Source of the DNA: Legionella hackeliae
GTDB taxonomy: Bacteria > Pseudomonadota > Gammaproteobacteria > Legionellales > Legionellaceae
Direction of reading: 5' to 3'
DNA: 64,000 nt
NCBI RefSeq assembly: GCF_000953655.1
Contig: NZ_LN681225.1
Location: 1 to 64,000, forward strand
Under the pieces are notes generated by a model. The model did not search any database and had not been told where the DNA came from. It worked only from the letters and a program-made list of their open reading frames with translations. Numbering within the stretch: position 1 is the stretch's first letter; each line of letters begins with the position of its first letter. Shown one piece after another: positions 10,285-19,506 of this stretch. Position numbers and translations under genes: made by a program.

Positions 10285-11745
10285 ATGAGCAGCAAAGAAT
10301 CCGCTAAAAAATTCCTCTCGAGAGTAGAACAATTCATCGAAAAAGAGTCTAATCCCGAAATAACAAAACGTATATTCTCCGAACTCAAACTTGATAAATT
10401 AGTCACGAGTAACAAGGAATATACAGATTTTTATCATCAGATAACAACAGAAAAAGTTTCTTTAGAAAAACTGCTCGATTATTTAAAACAAAGCCTTATA
10501 GACAATGAGCCAATTTGTAGATTGCTAGCCTATATTGAAGATAATAATTTAATAAGTGACACAGAGCTTAAGACCGCATCGACAACACTTCAAGTACAAA
10601 TTAACATGCTCTGCATCTTTGAAGCGATCACGGTGACCATGGCAAATGGTGAGTCTTTTGCCGAAGATATGTACGAGCATTTAGTTAAACGCAGTGGTTC
10701 TTATTATCCTGGTAATCCCTTTGTTGATTTTTTCTTCGGTACTCCTTTTAAAGCGTCTTTGTTTGAACGATTGAAAATAATCTCTATTAAACCGGGTTTA
10801 CTCAATATTATTTTTCATAAATCAACCGGTGAAAATGAAGAAAAGCAATCGGATGTGGATGAGTTTGTCAAAAGAAAGAATTTATCAGGTTGGAATGCCA
10901 GTAATGTAGAGCGAGCAATTCCTAATGCAACCTCTACCAGTACGGTATCAGGTATGGGGCTTAATATTTTAGAAGCCGCCTGGCAAGATTTTCAAGGTCC
11001 GGCTAAAGAAAGTGGTGGTACTGATAATGCCAAAGCGGGTCTTATGTTGATTAAAATCATCGAAGAAATGCAATGTTTGAGTAGCTATCAACTGGTTTCT
11101 CAGTTTCTTCCAGAAAAAACTACTGCAGATGGTGCATCTTATAGTCTCTTACCTGGGCTCAAAATAAACTCCTCGAAAAAGAAGGTCTCTCAGTTTGCTA
11201 TTGATTCATTTTGGCGAGATTTATACAACAGCTGGAATTTATTATTTGTTGGCGCAAATTTGGATGCTGTTTTCCTTCTCATAAAATTGTTAATTCCTTC
11301 TGTTTTTGCGGCTCAACCACAAAACTATAAAGAAATTAGACTGTTATCTTTATTTACATTTGCCTACCAGTACATGAACGAGGATACTATAAATAATCCC
11401 TTTTTTGCTGCAACATTTAAGTTCGCCAATGGTAAAGCAATATTGAAAAAATGGGGTGAAATTAATAAAGAATACGGTATTGAGTTATTCAATAAACTTC
11501 GTCCTACTGAAAAAAACGAAGCTGATGTTGTTTTTGAGCACGTTTTTGGTAACTATCCAAATTTTAATTTTTTACGTCATATTGTTTCGTTTGGTTTATC
11601 CCCCTCACAATATACATTAACCAAAGCACACCCAAAGACTAGCAGTCAATCCCGATCTGGATTTTTTTCACCTCGAGAAAGTACTGAGCCAGCAAAGGAT
11701 AAAATGGAAGTATTTGGGGAAGAGAAAAATTTTGATATGTATTAA
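10285..11745 (+). CDS. Hypothetical protein, PmrA-controlled Dot/Icm effector candidate
   Basis: I do not recognise this 486-residue protein. It is mostly helical and soluble, with one moderately hydrophobic stretch near residue 330-350 (LLFVGANLDAVFLLIKLLIP). The last 50 residues are polar, with Ser/Lys/Glu clusters (TEPAKDKMEVFGEEK), which suits a type IV secretion tail. The strongest evidence is the PmrA-type tandem box and -10 directly upstream. No signal peptide. The Shine-Dalgarno is weak; the ATG at 10285 is the first start. A MITE-like repeat lies just downstream. Effector status is inferred. Confidence 0.8.
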   Translation: MSSKESAKKFLSRVEQFIEKESNPEITKRIFSELKLDKLVTSNKEYTDFYHQITTEKVSLEKLLDYLKQSLIDNEPICRLLAYIEDNNLISDTELKTASTTLQVQINMLCIFEAITVTMANGESFAEDMYEHLVKRSGSYYPGNPFVDFFFGTPFKASLFERLKIISIKPGLLNIIFHKSTGENEEKQSDVDEFVKRKNLSGWNASNVERAIPNATSTSTVSGMGLNILEAAWQDFQGPAKESGGTDNAKAGLMLIKIIEEMQCLSSYQLVSQFLPEKTTADGASYSLLPGLKINSSKKKVSQFAIDSFWRDLYNSWNLLFVGANLDAVFLLIKLLIPSVFAAQPQNYKEIRLLSLFTFAYQYMNEDTINNPFFAATFKFANGKAILKKWGEINKEYGIELFNKLRPTEKNEADVVFEHVFGNYPNFNFLRHIVSFGLSPSQYTLTKAHPKTSSQSRSGFFSPRESTEPAKDKMEVFGEEKNFDMY

Positions 11746-11777
11746 TAACAACGAAAAGTTACGCTTGATTGAGTATT

Positions 11778-11866
11778 CCTGGATGCATCGGCTAAGCCGA
11801 TGCGGTTAGAACGATTGCTCCTCAACCTACGTACCTGCCCCTTACTGTACACTTGTCCGAGGTATC
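11778..11866. repeat. Degenerate copy of a palindromic MITE-like element
   Basis: It begins CCTGGATGC and contains the hairpin GCATCGGCTAAGCCGATGC, then CTACGTACCTG, and ends CTTGTCCGAGGTATC. Both ends resemble the terminal repeats of the element at 56862-57027 (CCTGGATGCCTCGG and CTTGTCCGAGGCATC). It lies between convergent genes and may also act as a terminator or spacer. Confidence 0.55.
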
Positions 11867-11879
11867 GAATGACCACCAA

Positions 11880-13172
11880 TCAAATAACAAAGGGAATAAT
11901 CTTATAGGGTACTAAATTACAATAAGTGGTCCAATAAGAGCCGTATTTTTGAGCGCAGCGCTCATCGTCTCTAAAAGCACGATCAAACAAAAGGAGAGTT
12001 AAAAAACATACATAGAAATAGGGGGCAAAATGATTAAATAATGCTGGTACAGACCAGAAAAACGCTCCAGCAATTTCAGGTAGATAATGGAAGTGTCGAG
12101 AAACTCCCCACCAACCTGAGCTTAAAATGATGTTTTGCTTTTTCTCACCTTTTTCTGTGTAATAATCAGCCACCATAATACGCGGTCTTTTGCCCCACAC
12201 GTTACAATTCCCAGCTGTAGCTCGTACCACTTGTCGTTGTCTATCGGCAAGATAGTTAATTAAGATACTTGTGGCCCCCGCAATAAAAATGCCTAGGGCA
12301 AGCCAATAAGATAGTGAATGAGGAGGCATCACTAAATACATGGTAGGTGAAGTATAAATACAAGGGACCCATACAAGACAACCCCAGCAAATATAAAAGC
12401 CTGCCCTGTCATGCATGATATCTAACGAACTAAGATAGCCTGTTTCCCAAATGAAAAATTTTGTTATATAAATAAATTGTAAGGCAACAGCAACTATCAT
12501 GGCGTTCGTTAAACCAAATAAAGCCTGTTGTTTGGCCGCATAGGATAGCAAAATTAATCCCCAGCTCATCATGCCTAAACGGCAGTTAATGAACATCTTA
12601 AGATTAACGCCCAGAAAAGCTGGGTAAAGTTCAGTGCCCCAGTAATAATCAAAAATAAAGTTGCCGCTACTGCCTGAGTCAGTAGAGGATGGCAAGAAAC
12701 GTCCTTTTACATAAAAAAGACCGCAAAGAACCAAGCTAAAACAATTTAATGCGCCAATAATTGCACCAAAATTATCATAAATAATCGATGCGGAAAAAAG
12801 CTGCAAATAAAAACTGGCAAAGCAAAACGAAAAAACAGTTATTAAAAAAACAAGCAAGCCATTTGCTTTATAAACGGGAATATTTCCCTTAGCTGTAATC
12901 GGTCCATAATATAATTTGCCTTTAACAAATTTGGTGAGTAAGAATTCAAAAATAATAAAGGAAAATATAATTATCCAAGCGGTAGGTGAACCAAAAAAGA
13001 CAGGACTCCAAATGGTGTAAAAAGTATGAAAAAAACCTTCTTGCAGGATAAGTTGCCAAAGTAAACCTAAGGAGCCTTGTAATGCAGTATTGGTATACCA
13101 CATAGCAATAGCAAAAGGTGGGCAACTTAAAATTAAAAAAAGTGGACCGAGAGTATTGCGAGTAAATTTCAT
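11880..13172 (-). CDS. Sterol delta-7 reductase-like protein (ERG4/ERG24, DHCR7 family)
   Basis: This integral membrane family reduces the C7 or C14 double bond of sterols in eukaryotes with NADPH; in bacteria it is rare and known from Legionella and Coxiella relatives, which do not make sterols and may act on host sterols. The 430 residues carry about ten membrane segments. Family signatures visible are YWGTELYP and NCRLGMMSWG in the middle, SGWWGVSRHFHYLPE (from about 352), and a C-terminal YGSYWTTYCNLVPYKIIPFV. The ATG follows AGGGA. No neighbour suggests a pathway. Likely acquired from a eukaryote; the substrate is unknown. Confidence 0.88.
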   Translation of the reverse strand: MKFTRNTLGPLFLILSCPPFAIAMWYTNTALQGSLGLLWQLILQEGFFHTFYTIWSPVFFGSPTAWIIIFSFIIFEFLLTKFVKGKLYYGPITAKGNIPVYKANGLLVFLITVFSFCFASFYLQLFSASIIYDNFGAIIGALNCFSLVLCGLFYVKGRFLPSSTDSGSSGNFIFDYYWGTELYPAFLGVNLKMFINCRLGMMSWGLILLSYAAKQQALFGLTNAMIVAVALQFIYITKFFIWETGYLSSLDIMHDRAGFYICWGCLVWVPCIYTSPTMYLVMPPHSLSYWLALGIFIAGATSILINYLADRQRQVVRATAGNCNVWGKRPRIMVADYYTEKGEKKQNIILSSGWWGVSRHFHYLPEIAGAFFWSVPALFNHFAPYFYVCFLTLLLFDRAFRDDERCAQKYGSYWTTYCNLVPYKIIPFVI

Positions 13173-13375
13173 CCGAATCCCTGGAAGTTAGCTGCTAAGC
13201 ACCTGTCACAGTGCAATGTCTAGAGTAAAAAATAGTATCTTTTCACTGGCGTTAGATCAATAGCTATAATTTCACTTTCATTTATAAGGAATAACATTTA
13301 TTGTTTGACCAATTAACCAGTAAATATTTCAAGCTAATAAATTCTCGCTTTGAGACTAGATGAAAGGCCAAGATT

Positions 13376-14617
13376 GTGACTACCCGAAATAATATGCTTC
13401 GCTCTTATCTTTTTTCTACCGTTTTAATTATTTCCATTGTTTTGGGGGGAGTGGTTGGTTATTTTTTTGAGCAAGTCAGGTTATTAAAACCCTTGGGTGA
13501 TATTTTTCTAAACTTGTTGCTAACCGCCATTGTTCCACTTATTTTTTTCAGTATTTCCTCTGCGATTGCAAAAGCCGGTTCATTAGGAAGGCTAGGAAAA
13601 ATTATGTCACGCATGATTTTCATTTTTCTTCTTACCGGATTGATTGCAGCATTATATGCGCTGTTCGTCGTAAAGCTTTTTCCGCTAGTCAATAATTTTC
13701 CTATTGAGCTTACTTCACCAGAGAATGCAACTACCTTGGGTTTTAGTGACCAACTTGTAAAGGTTTTTACGGTTTCTAATTTTAGTCAGTTGTTTTCTCA
13801 TGAGCATATTTCTGCGTTGATAGTTTTTTCTATACTGGTGGGATTAGCACTGGTCTCTGCTAAAGAAAATGGAGAGACGTTTGTTAAGTTTTTGCAGGAA
13901 GGTGAAGATTTGTTTATGCGTGTGATTTCTTTAATCATGTATTTTGCACCCATCGGCTTTTTTTCTTATTTCGCAGTTTTAGTCAATGAACTTGGCCCCA
14001 AATTGGTGGAGAGTTATATTCGCATTGCTGTAATTTATTACGCGGCTTCGCTTGTTTATTTTGTGGTGGTGTTCAGTATCTATGCTTATTTAGCAGGTCA
14101 ATTGGCAGGGGTTAAGTTATTTTGGAAAAATCTTTTTTTACCAGCGACGACGGCGTTGGCAACCTGCAGTAGTGCCGCGAGTATTCCAGCCAATTTGCTT
14201 GCAACTAAAAATATGGGCGTCTCTTCTGAGATTTGTGAAACGGTCATCCCTTTAGGATCAATCATTCATAAAGATGGCTCAGTTATGGGTGGCATTTTTA
14301 AAATTGCTTTTTTATTTGGAGTTTTTCACTCAAATTTTAGCGGTCTTGATGTTTTATGTGTTGCAATTGCGGTTTCACTGCTCGTAGGGACGGTGATGGG
14401 GGCTATTCCAAGCGGAGGAATGATCGGTGAATTATTAATATTAGCTGTCTATGGCTTTCCTTCCTCAGTTTTACTCGCCGTAGCTGCAATTAGCGTCATT
14501 ATTGATCCAATAGCCACTATGCTGAATGTAACTGGGAATACAGCCAGCAGCATGCTTATTACACGATTGGTGGATGGAAAAACATGGCTTCTTAAAATAA
14601 AAGAAATTAAAGCCTAG
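13376..14617 (+). CDS. Dicarboxylate/amino acid:cation symporter (SLC1/DAACS family)
   Basis: Proteins of this family import dicarboxylates such as glutamate, aspartate or C4 acids with Na+ or H+. The 413 residues have about eight membrane helices and two re-entrant loops. Visible signatures are the Ser-rich ATCSSAASIPANL, the MGGIFKIAFLFGVF segment, and the C-terminal DPIATMLNVTGNTASS with the substrate-binding region. The GTG at 13376 follows AAGG at a fitting distance; an ATG six codons later is the alternative. Its end overlaps the convergent gene by 11 bases. The exact substrate cannot be told from sequence. Confidence 0.92.
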   Translation: MTTRNNMLRSYLFSTVLIISIVLGGVVGYFFEQVRLLKPLGDIFLNLLLTAIVPLIFFSISSAIAKAGSLGRLGKIMSRMIFIFLLTGLIAALYALFVVKLFPLVNNFPIELTSPENATTLGFSDQLVKVFTVSNFSQLFSHEHISALIVFSILVGLALVSAKENGETFVKFLQEGEDLFMRVISLIMYFAPIGFFSYFAVLVNELGPKLVESYIRIAVIYYAASLVYFVVVFSIYAYLAGQLAGVKLFWKNLFLPATTALATCSSAASIPANLLATKNMGVSSEICETVIPLGSIIHKDGSVMGGIFKIAFLFGVFHSNFSGLDVLCVAIAVSLLVGTVMGAIPSGGMIGELLILAVYGFPSSVLLAVAAISVIIDPIATMLNVTGNTASSMLITRLVDGKTWLLKIKEIKA

Positions 14618-16049
14618 GTTTATCCATGTTTTCGCTCAGGAATTTTTTTAATGATACAGGTAAGTAATCCCCCCAACGCTCCGTAAACTCAGCTATTTCA
14701 TGTGTATTTTTAGTGAGGAGAAGATTTTGAATAGCAATTTCTTTTTCCCCAGTATTAAGAATTTTTCTTAATACCTCCTGTTCCTTTAAATCATTTGGCC
14801 CTGGTGACTTAAAAAAAATAGATACTCTCCTACCAGGTTGTTCGGGGAAGAGTAATGCATTTAGAACGAGCTCATTGATTGTTGTATTGTCTGCTTTAAC
14901 GGTGTAACTATCCCCAAGGAATAACTCCTCACATAAAACCTCTACATTCTTAGGATTAGTAAAAAGTATTTCTACCAGTTCTGGATGTTCCTTTTTAATT
15001 TGAAAAAAAAGGGAGGGTTTATTTGCGTCAAAACGTACCCCCTCTTCAAGGGCGATATAAGAGGGTATTGTAAATAATAGTTTCAATATTTTACGAAAAA
15101 GTTGAGGATTCGTTTCATTTTCTAAAAATTTAATAACTACGTCTACGTTGCTATTATAACAAAGAGCCTCATTAAGCATTAATTGGTTTAAAATTTCAAT
15201 CTTATCTTGGCAAGTGAAGCGGCTAAGGTCTACTATTTCCAAAGGCATTATAGCAAGTCTCAAGTTTGTCATCGTTTCATACAAAACTTGTTTCTCCTCA
15301 TCTATTGTCTGTGTAGGTCCTCTGGTGGTTGCTGGTGGGAGAGAAATGGGTTGACCATTGCTACCACAAACCTCCACGTGAAGTGGCGGTAAACCGGCTA
15401 AAAAATTTATAATAGAGTGAACTGTCAAAGGAATTTCGAGGTCTGGATTCAGTAGTTTTAATTTTATGTAAAACCAAATTATTTCGTATTCATTCAGCTT
15501 AATAAGAGAATCCATTTGCGCACTAAGATAATGCAGCATTTTATTTTTGTCGCTGGTAGTGGCATGCTTAAAATAAGTGTCAACATGCTCAATCAATGCC
15601 TCTCTACTCAAACAAAAATCAGTCTCCTCGCTCCTCTTTTCATCGGCATAAAACTCAAGATGCTGTTTCATATGATCAATAAAATGAGTAAATCGCTCAT
15701 AAAGGGTGCTAGTTAAAAATTGATGTAAAAAATTCAAAAACATAACCGCGATGTTTTTATTGAGTTGTAAATCATTGCGCAATGCTTCTGTTTCTATAAG
15801 TAGGATTTCTTTGTTGGCCCGTAAGAAGTTGGCCAGCGATTTGATTGGAGTGGTGGAGTCACCAACCATGATAAGCCATTGATGTAGGGTTCTATATTTT
15901 TGAGATATTTTTATTAAACTATCATAAAATTTTTTCTTCCAACCCATGGTTTGGTAAAAAATTATTTTTGACAAAGACAATGCCTCAGAGAAACTTTGAT
16001 CACCTGTTAAAAGATTGATGGCCTCGGAGCGTTCAACCAATGCTCTCAT
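14607..16049 (-). CDS. Hypothetical protein; probably the 3' part of a frameshifted gene
   Basis: I do not recognise this 480-residue, mostly helical soluble protein. ATG at 16049 is the first start codon, but the same frame stays open for another 192 bases, to a stop at 16244-16242, without any ATG, GTG or TTG, and has no ribosome site before 16049. The upstream gene (16235-16978) ends in TAG at 16237-16235 within this open stretch. Adding one G near 16240 would join the two into one protein of roughly 790 residues (reading ...SSDFIKELEDFNHIQ...). So either one base has been lost, by mutation or sequencing error, or translation shifts frame. Possible large effector-type protein. Confidence 0.65.
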   Translation of the reverse strand: MRALVERSEAINLLTGDQSFSEALSLSKIIFYQTMGWKKKFYDSLIKISQKYRTLHQWLIMVGDSTTPIKSLANFLRANKEILLIETEALRNDLQLNKNIAVMFLNFLHQFLTSTLYERFTHFIDHMKQHLEFYADEKRSEETDFCLSREALIEHVDTYFKHATTSDKNKMLHYLSAQMDSLIKLNEYEIIWFYIKLKLLNPDLEIPLTVHSIINFLAGLPPLHVEVCGSNGQPISLPPATTRGPTQTIDEEKQVLYETMTNLRLAIMPLEIVDLSRFTCQDKIEILNQLMLNEALCYNSNVDVVIKFLENETNPQLFRKILKLLFTIPSYIALEEGVRFDANKPSLFFQIKKEHPELVEILFTNPKNVEVLCEELFLGDSYTVKADNTTINELVLNALLFPEQPGRRVSIFFKSPGPNDLKEQEVLRKILNTGEKEIAIQNLLLTKNTHEIAEFTERWGDYLPVSLKKFLSENMDKPRL

Positions 16050-16234
16050 TGAGTCTTTATGTAAAGGAAAAGGGTTAGTGAGCCGAACAATTTTGTCGGA
16101 TTTAGCCTGACTGGCTTCGAATTCGGCTTTTGTAACTTCTCGTCTGGTAAGTTTGTTGTTTTCATTTTGATAAATGAAATAAACCGGCGACTCAGGAAAA
16201 TGTATATATTCGATTTGAATGTGATTGAAATCCT

Positions 16235-16978
16235 CTAATTCTTAATAAAGTCGGAGCTTTCCAGAATTGTTACATGGCTTTCCGGGTTGGTGTCTTTATT
16301 TGTAGAGGCCTGGAGCGGCAATACAATATCTATATCCCGTTTGTTCGAACTAAGAATTGCTAATGCGATAAAGCGAGCCGCTGTGGCTCCCGTCATTGAT
16401 TTAAATAATTTATTAAAGTAACCAAAATAGAGCTCTTTATTGGCTGAAAACAAATCAAGTGGGAGTTTGGCTAAATCCGTTGGATGAATTTCGGCAGGGT
16501 GATTAAATTGTTCGACAAAAACTCCCAAGCTATCATCGCCAAGTCCTGAACTTAAAAAAAAGGAGCCCGGGACAACGTCGATGTTTTCGCCTTTTTGGGT
16601 TTCTCTAAAAACAATATCATAATCGTATTCAGTAAATGAAATGACAGGTTTTAACGTCTCTGCAAGAAGTATTACCATTCGCTTGCTAAGAAAATTTGGT
16701 CTTGGATAGGAAATAATGAGATCGCATGCAGATAGATTACGATGTAATTGTCGCAGATTGGATTCGCGATCGAAGCCGTTTATAATTTCATATTTAGTTT
16801 GATCTGGAAACAAATTACGAACAGGCTCTTCATCTTCTTTCTGCACATTAATGACAACTTTAACGGAAAATTCGCCGGGAGGGTGGCTAAATTCTTCTAA
16901 TAAATGCTGCAATTTAGCAGCAGCGCTGGGGTCTCCTAGTGTTTTTTGTGGCGCATAGGTGAGAATAAGAATTTGCAT
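16235..16978 (-). CDS. Hypothetical protein; probably the 5' part of a frameshifted gene
   Basis: The 247 residues start MQILILTYAPQKTLGD and look like an alpha/beta Rossmann-type fold with alternating hydrophobic strands (DLIISYP, VISFTEYDYD, IDIVLPLQ), reminiscent of a glycosyltransferase-B or related domain, but no catalytic motif is certain. A -10-like TACAAT lies near 17018. The frame ends in TAG right where the other frame of the downstream ORF begins to be open, so this is probably the N-terminal part of a longer protein whose frame broke near 16240. Confidence 0.65.
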   Translation of the reverse strand: MQILILTYAPQKTLGDPSAAAKLQHLLEEFSHPPGEFSVKVVINVQKEDEEPVRNLFPDQTKYEIINGFDRESNLRQLHRNLSACDLIISYPRPNFLSKRMVILLAETLKPVISFTEYDYDIVFRETQKGENIDVVPGSFFLSSGLGDDSLGVFVEQFNHPAEIHPTDLAKLPLDLFSANKELYFGYFNKLFKSMTGATAARFIALAILSSNKRDIDIVLPLQASTNKDTNPESHVTILESSDFIKN

Positions 16979-17148
16979 AATGTGTCTTTAAAGTAGAGCG
17001 CACAATAATTGTAGCAAATTTAAACCAAATGGTTAAAAGTGATTTATGTGCGAAGGAACTTCCTGATAGATGGAGTTAACCCTGATAATCATAAGAGAGC
17101 CAAATCATTGGAGCCTTAATAAGCTCCAGGTTGGTAGAAAAAATTTTG

Positions 17149-17610
17149 TCAGGAAATCGTCGCTTGAGAGGCTTTCTTTAAACTGGCTACGGTCTGGGGA
17201 CCGTAGAGGATTTGGCTAAGTTTTCCCTGAGGGTTAAATACAAAGGTTGCAGGCACTCCAGGAATACTACCTAAATGCAATTGCTTTGCAGGGTCATTTT
17301 GTAAGCTAGGGTAGCGAATATTATATTTTTTAATGAGTCCTAATTGCTCATCTGCCGGTAACATATCGTAGTTGACAGCAAATAAAGCAACCTTGGCTTG
17401 CTGTTGTTGGTAAAATCGATTTAATTCACGGATCTCATCAAGACAAGGTTGACACCAACTTGCCCAATAATTAATGAATACCCATTTGCCCTGTAAACTA
17501 CTAAAGGTTATTCGTTCCCCGTTTATCGTGGTTAACGTGACATTGGTTGCCAGCGCAAAATGACAAAATAGACTTAAGAGAAGGCCAATTAGAGCGTTTA
17601 AGCGAAACAT
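17149..17610 (-). CDS. Thioredoxin-like thiol:disulfide oxidoreductase (TlpA/ResA type), exported
   Basis: A short N-terminal signal sequence (LNALIGLLLSLFCHFALA) leads to a single thioredoxin fold with the redox motif WASWCQPC and the cis-Pro region IPGVPATFVFNP. Proteins of this type keep periplasmic thiols reduced, often for cytochrome c or outer-membrane protein maturation. 153 residues is usual for TlpA/ResA. The ATG follows AGGAA. No cytochrome genes are adjacent, so the partner is unknown. A weak hairpin without a T tract follows the gene. Confidence 0.9.
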   Translation of the reverse strand: MFRLNALIGLLLSLFCHFALATNVTLTTINGERITFSSLQGKWVFINYWASWCQPCLDEIRELNRFYQQQQAKVALFAVNYDMLPADEQLGLIKKYNIRYPSLQNDPAKQLHLGSIPGVPATFVFNPQGKLSQILYGPQTVASLKKASQATIS

Positions 17611-17709
17611 TCGGTTCCTGCCTTTTAAAGAAAATAGCTTATTATTCTATTAGCAACGGTTTAGATCAAGATAATCCCTTCTAACCATCAGTGTTGCGCG
17701 TTTTAATGG

Positions 17710-17740
17710 ATAAAAAAGTGTCGCGCATAAGGCGCGACAC
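17710..17740 (-). terminator. Rho-independent terminator of the 17768-19372 gene
   Basis: On the minus strand GTGTCGCGC-CTTAT-GCGCGACAC is a perfect 9-bp stem followed by six T. It lies 28 bases after the stop codon. Confidence 0.92.
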
Positions 17741-17767
17741 GTAGCAAAGATTAAGATAAATAATCTT

Positions 17768-19372
17768 TTATTTAGGACCTAGTATTTCCACATTGACCTC
17801 TGTTTCTTCGACTTGACTGGTCAGTTTTGTAGTACTGGGTTTTAACAGACTATATTTGCTTAATCCTTCATGGAGTTGTTGCTCACTAGCTGCCGTTCGC
17901 CAGTTTGGTCTTTCTACAGCTGGTGTTTGTTGTGGTGTGCAGGGTGGTGTTGGGATTGGGTCTGAGTCTGGATTTAATGCTCTTTCTTCTTCCTCAATAC
18001 GCTTAAGTTCGGCAGAGGTTAAAGGGAGTACTTTTCCATCGTAAATATAGGGAAATAACCTTAATTTCGCGACTAACACGAAGGCATCCCATTTACCTTT
18101 AATTTCGCGATATCCCCATTGCGCAGGAGCAGTTTGCATTTGAGCATAATCAGAGGGTGACAGAGTCTTAATTTGACTTAAATTTTCGCGATAATACACT
18201 TTAGTATCTTCGCCAAGAACAAGTAGTGGCTGTATCTGACGATACTTGCGAGCAACATCGGGTAGATGTTCAAGGCCACCAAACTGTCTTTGTTGTGGTA
18301 TTGTTTCGCCGGTGAGGACATGTTCAATATCTAGAAGGGAACATTGCATACCTGCAATGCAAGCTGCTTTATTATAATGATTAATACAACTATTAAAATC
18401 ACCATCACCTCGAGCTGAAGTTGGCGCTTCTGTTGGAGTAGGTGTGGGGTCATAAGGACGTTCAGTATAAACGCCAACGCGATTTAATTCATTGTGTAGG
18501 TTATTCGCTAAAATACTTCCCCAGGTGCCGAAGCGCTCGGTGAGCAAAACACGTAAATCTCCCACCATAGACATGTGACCTGCTGCAAAATGATCGGTGT
18601 AGTAATGAAAAACAAATAATTCTACACAATAGGCGAGTGCTTGATAGCGATAGAAGAGTTCTTGTAAGTTGTGAACGGATAAACCGTCTTCTTGTGTCTG
18701 TAAAACTTTCAATAAAGCGTTAAGGTCGTCATTGCTCGTTTGATAGTTTTTATCAATAATTAATTGTTTTAATTCAGACGCCATATGCGCATATTTAAGA
18801 GCGAGATGATGACCTAAGGTGTAGACTCGTAATGACCAGGGCGTAAAATGAGTCTGATTACGGTTTAACATTTCACCATAATCTTTCACTCGAAAATAAA
18901 ACATCAGCTGCTTAACATAATCGTTTAGAGTGGCTGAAAAAGGAAGATAATTGCTGCTATCAATTTTATAAATCAAATTAATATTACTGCGGCTAACATC
19001 AGGCGATGCCAGATTATTGTAAGCTTTGAGAAAAGCATCTTCTTCTATTTCTTTGATTGGTTGTTCAATTAGATAATCACCTAAGCTACTGCTTGAGGAT
19101 TGCTCAGAAAATTGTTCTGTCATTTTAAAGCTGTTAAAACTAGGCAGATCAAGCTTCATATTCCAATCACGATCGGTAAAAAAATCGCCAGCCATGGCAA
19201 TAATTTCTCCGGCAGTCATTTCAAGCTTCATGGGCACAGGAAAGCCATTTTCTTGAAAACGCTGTAAAGTGAGATGAAGTACTCCTTGCTCGTCAATGCG
19301 TAAATAAGGGTTATTATTAATGCCTGTAAAACGTAATGCATTACCTAATTCGGTATGTTCTTTTGTATCCAC
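17768..19372 (-). CDS. Hypothetical protein resembling the CegC1-type Legionella effector family
   Basis: The best start is GTG at 19372, preceded by AAAGGAG at ideal distance; the frame can be extended 14 codons to a TTG at 19414, but that codon would lie upstream of the predicted transcription start. This gives 534 residues. The central part has the striking HYYTDHFAAGHMS followed by LANNLHNELNRVG and a Pro/Thr linker, then ARGDGDFNSC. From memory this His/Asp block occurs in Legionella proteins related to CegC1 (lpg0012), which in L. pneumophila lies close to hfq-hflX as here; this was not checked. The tail is polar and acidic (VEETEVNVE). No signal peptide. Confidence 0.7.
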   Translation of the reverse strand: MDTKEHTELGNALRFTGINNNPYLRIDEQGVLHLTLQRFQENGFPVPMKLEMTAGEIIAMAGDFFTDRDWNMKLDLPSFNSFKMTEQFSEQSSSSSLGDYLIEQPIKEIEEDAFLKAYNNLASPDVSRSNINLIYKIDSSNYLPFSATLNDYVKQLMFYFRVKDYGEMLNRNQTHFTPWSLRVYTLGHHLALKYAHMASELKQLIIDKNYQTSNDDLNALLKVLQTQEDGLSVHNLQELFYRYQALAYCVELFVFHYYTDHFAAGHMSMVGDLRVLLTERFGTWGSILANNLHNELNRVGVYTERPYDPTPTPTEAPTSARGDGDFNSCINHYNKAACIAGMQCSLLDIEHVLTGETIPQQRQFGGLEHLPDVARKYRQIQPLLVLGEDTKVYYRENLSQIKTLSPSDYAQMQTAPAQWGYREIKGKWDAFVLVAKLRLFPYIYDGKVLPLTSAELKRIEEEERALNPDSDPIPTPPCTPQQTPAVERPNWRTAASEQQLHEGLSKYSLLKPSTTKLTSQVEETEVNVEILGPK

Positions 19373-19402
19373 GGAAACTCCTTTTCCTAGTCTTGAACTT
19401 TC

Positions 19403-19431
19403 AGCATAGTGCAAGAATATTAATTTGTCAG
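19403..19431 (-). promoter_or_regulatory. Sigma70-like promoter of the 17768-19372 gene
   Basis: On the minus strand CTGACA (19431-19426), a 17-base spacer and TATGCT (19408-19403) would start transcription near 19396, 24 bases before the GTG start. The spacer contains a TTAATATT, but no second half site 11 bases away. Confidence 0.6.
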
Positions 19432-19506
19432 TTCATGCAAAAAACATCGATTTAATAAGCTTTGTTTTTCAAGTATGCTTGTTCTTATTTTCTTGAGTTG
19501 GCTGTC

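Noticed and set aside
17108-17129. GGAGC/GCTCC hairpin after the thioredoxin-like gene as a terminator
   Set aside because: Short stem and no T tract on the minus strand.
19416-19424. TTAATATT on the minus strand as a PmrA box for the CegC1-like gene
   Set aside because: No second TTAAT 11 bases away and it lies between -35 and -10 hexamers of a normal promoter; probably chance.
19462-19506. TTG start extending the pirin protein by 15 residues
   Set aside because: The extra residues are hydrophobic and unlike pirins; ATG at 19507 gives the usual start.
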